Made by a program: the position numbers and the translations under genes. From Candidatus Bathyarchaeota archaeon (GTDB lineage: Archaea; Thermoproteota; Bathyarchaeia; 40CM-2-53-6): DNA of 7,558 nt. Each line of letters opens with the position of its first letter. The stretch's first letter is position 1. This document shows, in pieces, positions 4,666 to 7,558 of the stretch. The DNA is taken from positions 1-7,558 of the forward strand of contig VBBE01000002.1 of assembly GCA_005884605.1 (NCBI GenBank). Direction: 5' to 3'. The notes under the pieces were generated by a model. It was not told the DNA's origin. It saw only the letters and a list, made by a program, of their open reading frames with translations, and ran no database searches.

Positions 4666-6450
4666 TTGCTCTATTCGCGAATAGTCGAGACATACGCAAA
4701 GATTGAAGCGACCACGAAACGATTGGAGATCACCCGTCTTCTTGTCGAACTCATAGATGATACTCCCCAGTCAATTATCGATAGGGTGGTGTACCTAACT
4801 CAGGGAAAGCTATATCCAGATTTTCTCGGCATTGAGCTAGGAGTAGCAGAGAAGCTCCTGTTTCGGGCTCTCGCGACAGTAACCGGGCAAGCCGAAGTGA
4901 AGGTTACAATTCTCTACAAGAAGTTGGGCGATCTAGGAACAGTTGCTGAGCAACTCCTAAAAGAAAAGACTCAGGTGTCCTTTGAGAGTGAGGCCCTCAC
5001 GGTGGAGCAAGTCTACGATGCCTTCGACACCGTAGCGCATGAAGCAGGCCAAGGCTCCACTAACTCTAAGCTCAGACATTTGACAAGCCTCTTGGGGAAA
5101 GCTTCCCCAATCGAAGCGAAATACATCACTCGAATGGCTCTCGGTCGTCTCCGGCTTGGAGTCGCCGACATGACCATTCTTGACGCTCTCGCGATTTCCC
5201 TCGGAGGCGGGAAAGAGTCAAAGCCCATTCTAGAGCGCGCTTACAATCGCTCATCTGACCTCGGTTACGTTGCTAGAACTCTCGCTACCGAGGGAATGAA
5301 GGTAATTGAATTCCTCAAGGTTACCGTTGGGAGGCCTATCCGGCCGATGCTTGCGGAACGGCTCTCTGAGGCGAAGGCAATCCTTGCAAAGATGAACGGC
5401 GAGTGTGCAGCTGAGTACAAGTACGACGGCCTAAGGATTCAAGCACATCTCTCCCCTAAGGGGACCACGCTCTTCTCCAGACGCCTTGAGAACATCACTG
5501 GCCAATTTCCAGATGTGCAACAATTACTGAAGAACAACCTAGAAGAAACTGAACTAATCCTTGAAGGAGAAGCGGTTCCAGTTGACTCGGCGACAGGTGA
5601 ACTTCTGCCATTCCAGCTAATCTCGCAACGTAGAGGCAGAAAATACGACCTTGAAAAAACGATCCGGGACATACCGGTTGCTTTCTTTACTTTTGACATC
5701 CTGTACGCTGACACAATTGATTATACTGACCAGCCTTATCTCAAAAGACGCGAACGGCTTCGAAAGCTGATCCCAAAGAGTGAAAGACTTGACCTTTCTC
5801 AACAGAAAATTTGCAATGACCCAGTGCAGCTTGATGAATTCATGCAAGAGGCGGTGGCGGATGGTTGTGAAGGCTTGATGATCAAATCAATTGGCCCTGA
5901 CTCTACTTACACGGCTGGAGCAAGGGGATGGACTTGGATCAAGTATAAGCGCGACTACAAATCGGAAATGCAAGACAGCGTTGACCTAGCCATAGTGGGA
6001 GCCTTCGCGGGCAGGGGACGGCGAGGTGGAACCTACGGCGCCCTGCTTCTTGCCGCTTATGACAAGAGCAACGACGTATTCAGAACGGTGTGCAAATGCG
6101 GTTCTGGATTTACGGATGAAGACTTGGACAAATTGCCCAGACTTCTTGAGAGACATAGGGTAGATCACCGGCACTCGAGGGTAGATTCCAAGATCGAGGC
6201 AGACGTGTGGCTCGTTCCAGCACTCATCCTTGAAATAGTTGGCGCGGAAATCACGCTGAGCCCCATACACACCTGTGGAATGAACAGTATCAGGCCAGGG
6301 GCAGGTTTAGCCGTGAGGTTTCCACGGTTTACTGGAAAATATCGTGAGGACAAGTCAGCTGAAGACTGTACCACAACCGATGAAATAGTGGAAATGTATC
6401 GGGCTCAGTTGAAGAAGGTTGCCGGAAATACTGCGGTCGAAGCAGCCTAA
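4666..6450 (+). CDS. lig: ATP-dependent DNA ligase, replicative archaeal type
   Basis: It seals nicks in DNA through an AMP-lysine intermediate during Okazaki fragment joining and repair. At 594 aa it has the usual archaeal LigI length and three domains. The DNA-binding domain (about 1-215) contains PIEAKYITRMALGRLRLGVAD. In the adenylation domain (about 216-430) motif I is EYKYDG with nucleophile Lys252, then SRRLEN (271-276), LEGEAV (299-304), FDILYAD (343-349), EGLMIK (402-407) and WIKYKRDY (424-431). The OB domain (about 432-594) carries motif VI-like RFPRFTGKYREDK (551-563). The segment TQVSFES (102-108) sits where Pyrococcus ligase has its short PCNA-binding QKSFF, so Gln103 and Phe106 may contact the clamp. 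The start is TTG, with no Shine-Dalgarno site, and N-terminal MLYSRIVETYAKIEATTKR fits the family. The primase gene follows with no gap, indicating translation coupling. Confidence 0.96.
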   Translation: MLYSRIVETYAKIEATTKRLEITRLLVELIDDTPQSIIDRVVYLTQGKLYPDFLGIELGVAEKLLFRALATVTGQAEVKVTILYKKLGDLGTVAEQLLKEKTQVSFESEALTVEQVYDAFDTVAHEAGQGSTNSKLRHLTSLLGKASPIEAKYITRMALGRLRLGVADMTILDALAISLGGGKESKPILERAYNRSSDLGYVARTLATEGMKVIEFLKVTVGRPIRPMLAERLSEAKAILAKMNGECAAEYKYDGLRIQAHLSPKGTTLFSRRLENITGQFPDVQQLLKNNLEETELILEGEAVPVDSATGELLPFQLISQRRGRKYDLEKTIRDIPVAFFTFDILYADTIDYTDQPYLKRRERLRKLIPKSERLDLSQQKICNDPVQLDEFMQEAVADGCEGLMIKSIGPDSTYTAGARGWTWIKYKRDYKSEMQDSVDLAIVGAFAGRGRRGGTYGALLLAAYDKSNDVFRTVCKCGSGFTDEDLDKLPRLLERHRVDHRHSRVDSKIEADVWLVPALILEIVGAEITLSPIHTCGMNSIRPGAGLAVRFPRFTGKYREDKSAEDCTTTDEIVEMYRAQLKKVAGNTAVEAA

Positions 6451-7263
6451 ATGATGAGGTCGCGATACCGATTCCCGGACCAAATGCGCCCCGCAACGGT
6501 CCAAGAGAGGTACGAATTCTACCAGCGAGAGTTCAAGACAGATCTCGTGCAAAAATGGTTTCGAGGCTGGTCAAGACCAGTAGTCTTCGCGGTTGTTATT
6601 GGACGACACACGAAAATCTTCCCGGCTGAATATCGAAGGGATAGATCCCGAACAATTCTCATTGATGAATACAACGGGTTACGGGATCTCCGACGATATT
6701 GTGTAGAGTTCCGGCCCGAATCAGTATATTATGACAGGAACGTATACGGAAATTGGGAAGAAGCCAGACGTGGCCCAGGCAAAATCGAAGAACTCGGCAA
6801 ATCGTTTGGTCAACAATTAGCTTTTGATATTGATCCCGAGAATTTCGACTGTCCAATACACGGCAACCTTGAGGAGAAGCTGAGCAAACGGCAAGGATTG
6901 TCCTTTTGTAGATTAGAACTCCAATTGGCCCAAGAGCAGGCACTCGAGTTGATGGACGAGCTGTCTGGTTCTTTCGGAGAACTCCGGCTTGTCTATTCCG
7001 GGAGAGGGTTCCACATTCATGTTCTGGATGAAGACACGTTTTTCTGGACACAAAAACAGCGGCTCACGTTGATCCGCTCTCTTGTTCGTAGAGGCTACTT
7101 GATGGACGAGTGGGTATCGGGCGGAGGCATGAGACTGATCAGACTGCCCCACTCCCTCAACGGGTTAGTAAGTCGCGTTGCCGCACCGTTGGATAGGTTC
7201 GGGGTCAGTTCCCTCCATCCAGCGACTGACTCCCGCTTTCTTCCCGGTTTCGCATTGAGCTGA
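6451..7263 (+). CDS. priS: DNA primase small (catalytic) subunit
   Basis: PriS makes the short primers that start DNA synthesis, with PriL as partner. Catalytic signs of the archaeo-eukaryotic primase fold: QLAFDIDPENFDCP with Asp126 and Asp128, VYSGRGFHIHVLDE (181-194) for nucleotide binding, MDEWV with a third acidic residue (Asp219), and MRLIRLPHSLNGLVSR (227-242). CPIH (134-137) and Cys153 (SFCRLE) may hold a zinc. At 270 aa it is compact: Pyrococcus-type PriS is about 350, and here the part after the DxD motif is shorter. It ends FLPGFALS without sign of a frameshift. ATG 6451 directly follows the ligase TAA; a second ATG at 6454 is equally possible. PriL is not in the window. Adjacency of an AEP to a ligase recalls bacterial NHEJ, but both proteins look replicative and no Ku is present. 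Confidence 0.92.
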   Translation: MMRSRYRFPDQMRPATVQERYEFYQREFKTDLVQKWFRGWSRPVVFAVVIGRHTKIFPAEYRRDRSRTILIDEYNGLRDLRRYCVEFRPESVYYDRNVYGNWEEARRGPGKIEELGKSFGQQLAFDIDPENFDCPIHGNLEEKLSKRQGLSFCRLELQLAQEQALELMDELSGSFGELRLVYSGRGFHIHVLDEDTFFWTQKQRLTLIRSLVRRGYLMDEWVSGGGMRLIRLPHSLNGLVSRVAAPLDRFGVSSLHPATDSRFLPGFALS

Positions 7264-7268
7264 GCGGG

Positions 7269-7415
7269 TCATTGCTTTCTTGGTTTCCGCGTTAGCTTTT
7301 TCGTGAGCTTCTTTGCCTTCTTCTTTGCAACTTTCTTTGCTTTGGTTTCCTTTCCAGCATAGTAATAGTACGCTTTTCGTTTCTTTGCCGTCGTACAGGA
7401 ACGTCTCGCAGGCAT
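7269..7415 (-). CDS. 48-aa lysine-rich basic protein with Tyr4 run
   Basis: ATG at 7415 opens 48 codons ending in TGA at 7269-7271. The product starts MPARRSCTTAKKRKAYYYYAG and continues with AKK-type repeats (TKAKKVAKKKAKKLTKKLT) to a basic end. Of 48 residues 16 are Lys and 5 Arg, with one acidic residue (Glu23); four consecutive tyrosines fill 16-19. There is no hydrophobic segment. The composition resembles lysine-rich tails of histone H1 and bacterial H1-like nucleoid proteins, so a nucleic-acid-binding role is likely by inference; a ribosome-associated peptide is the alternative. It converges on the primase with only 5 bases between stops. A TATA-like ACATTAAG lies about 28 bases before the ATG and no Shine-Dalgarno site is seen, consistent with a leaderless message. 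Chance is unlikely because lysine codons alternate AAA/AAG and the frame starts and stops cleanly, but shortness limits confidence. Confidence 0.65.
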   Translation of the reverse strand: MPARRSCTTAKKRKAYYYYAGKETKAKKVAKKKAKKLTKKLTRKPRKQ

Positions 7416-7438
7416 ATGCTACGATTTCCCCGTGGGTG

Positions 7439-7446
7439 TCTTAATG
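7439..7446 (-). promoter_or_regulatory. TATA-like box for the lysine-rich gene
   Basis: On the minus strand ACATTAAG (7446-7439) within CAAAAACATTAAGAC lies about 28 bases before ATG 7415. At the usual archaeal TATA-to-start distance, transcription would begin at or within a base or two of the ATG, giving a leaderless mRNA. It is a motif match only. Confidence 0.3.
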
Positions 7447-7466
7447 TTTTTGAGCACGAATCGGAT

Positions 7467-7558
7467 CTAAGCGGTCTCTAGCATCGAGATAATTCGTTTG
7501 TGAGTTCCTTCTATGCTGTCGACGCCTGTATTCAGCAGTAGACATTTGACGTGGAACT
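7467..7558 (-). CDS. C-terminal fragment of an unidentified protein (cut by window end)
   Basis: Reading the minus strand in the frame whose first full codon is 7556-7554 gives 29 residues to a TAG at 7467-7469, starting FHVKCLLLNTGVDSIEGTHK and ending RIISMLETA. A hydrophobic strand, a polar turn and a closing amphipathic helix make this look like a real C-terminus. I do not recognise the family. A second minus frame is also open from the edge to a TAA at 7441-7443 (with ATG at 7545; 34 aa, very Arg-rich, containing NYLDARDRLDP). Only one is likely to be the gene, and the window does not extend far enough to settle it. Confidence 0.45.
   Translation of the reverse strand, partial: FHVKCLLLNTGVDSIEGTHKRIISMLETA

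Noticed and set aside
6659..7051. Minus-strand frame of 130 codons
   Set aside because: It is antisense to the PriS catalytic region; its composition is Cys/Arg-rich and irregular as expected for a shadow frame.
4666..7263. NHEJ module (LigD-like ligase plus AEP polymerase)
   Set aside because: The ligase has the large N-terminal DNA-binding domain of replicative ligases, the AEP has PriS-specific motifs, and neither Ku nor a phosphoesterase is present.
1..7558. CRISPR array, transposon ends, att sites, tRNA or rRNA genes
   Set aside because: Looked for on both strands; no regularly spaced repeats, transposase or integrase motifs, or structural RNA signatures were seen.

Overview
The window is chromosomal DNA of an archaeon. 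The evidence is a replicative-type ATP-dependent DNA ligase with an archaeal/eukaryotic N-terminal DNA-binding domain, a eukaryotic-type primase small subunit (PriS), frequent TTG/GTG starts with few Shine-Dalgarno sites, and TATA-like boxes about 25-30 nt before starts. The wording of the primase, ligase and dCTP-deaminase-like proteins reminds me most of Nitrososphaeria (Thaumarchaeota) or a close TACK relative; this is from memory and was not searched. Coding density is very high and no stretch over 300 bases lacks a gene. I see no tRNA, rRNA, insertion sequence, CRISPR array or phage gene.

Layout. Positions 1-92 hold the C-terminal end of a plus-strand gene. Positions 93-172 are a convergent spacer with two tandem palindromes. 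Positions 173-941 hold two overlapping minus-strand genes: an AbrB-like small protein, then a conserved hypothetical that may have a SecB-like fold. Positions 963-1544 encode an HDDC2/YfbR-type HD nucleotidase on plus. Positions 1610-3427 are a minus-strand run of three genes: SAM methyltransferase, secreted or anchored DUF4382 protein, and a divergent dCTP deaminase/dUTPase-fold protein. Positions 3676-7263 are a plus-strand run: carbamate kinase, ATP-dependent DNA ligase and PriS, with ligase and primase exactly abutting. Positions 7269-7415 (minus) encode a 48-aa lysine-rich protein. The window ends inside one more minus-strand gene.

How the genes fit together. Ligase and primase act in lagging-strand synthesis and repair. 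The HD nucleotidase (dNMP dephosphorylation in its family) and the dCTP-deaminase-fold protein converge end to end and both point to deoxynucleotide pool control. Carbamate kinase yields ATP from carbamoyl phosphate and may be only a positional neighbour. The DUF4382 protein faces outward and looks unrelated to DNA.

Most of the region is ordinary housekeeping. The items most worth a second look are: alternating, mutually exclusive complementary elements just before the likely carbamate kinase start; the short lysine-rich protein with a Tyr4 run; substitutions in the active-site region of the dCTP-deaminase-like protein; the tandem palindromes at 106-146; and the overlapping AbrB-like/SecB-like pair. 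I did not find convincing evidence of a wholly new multi-gene system.
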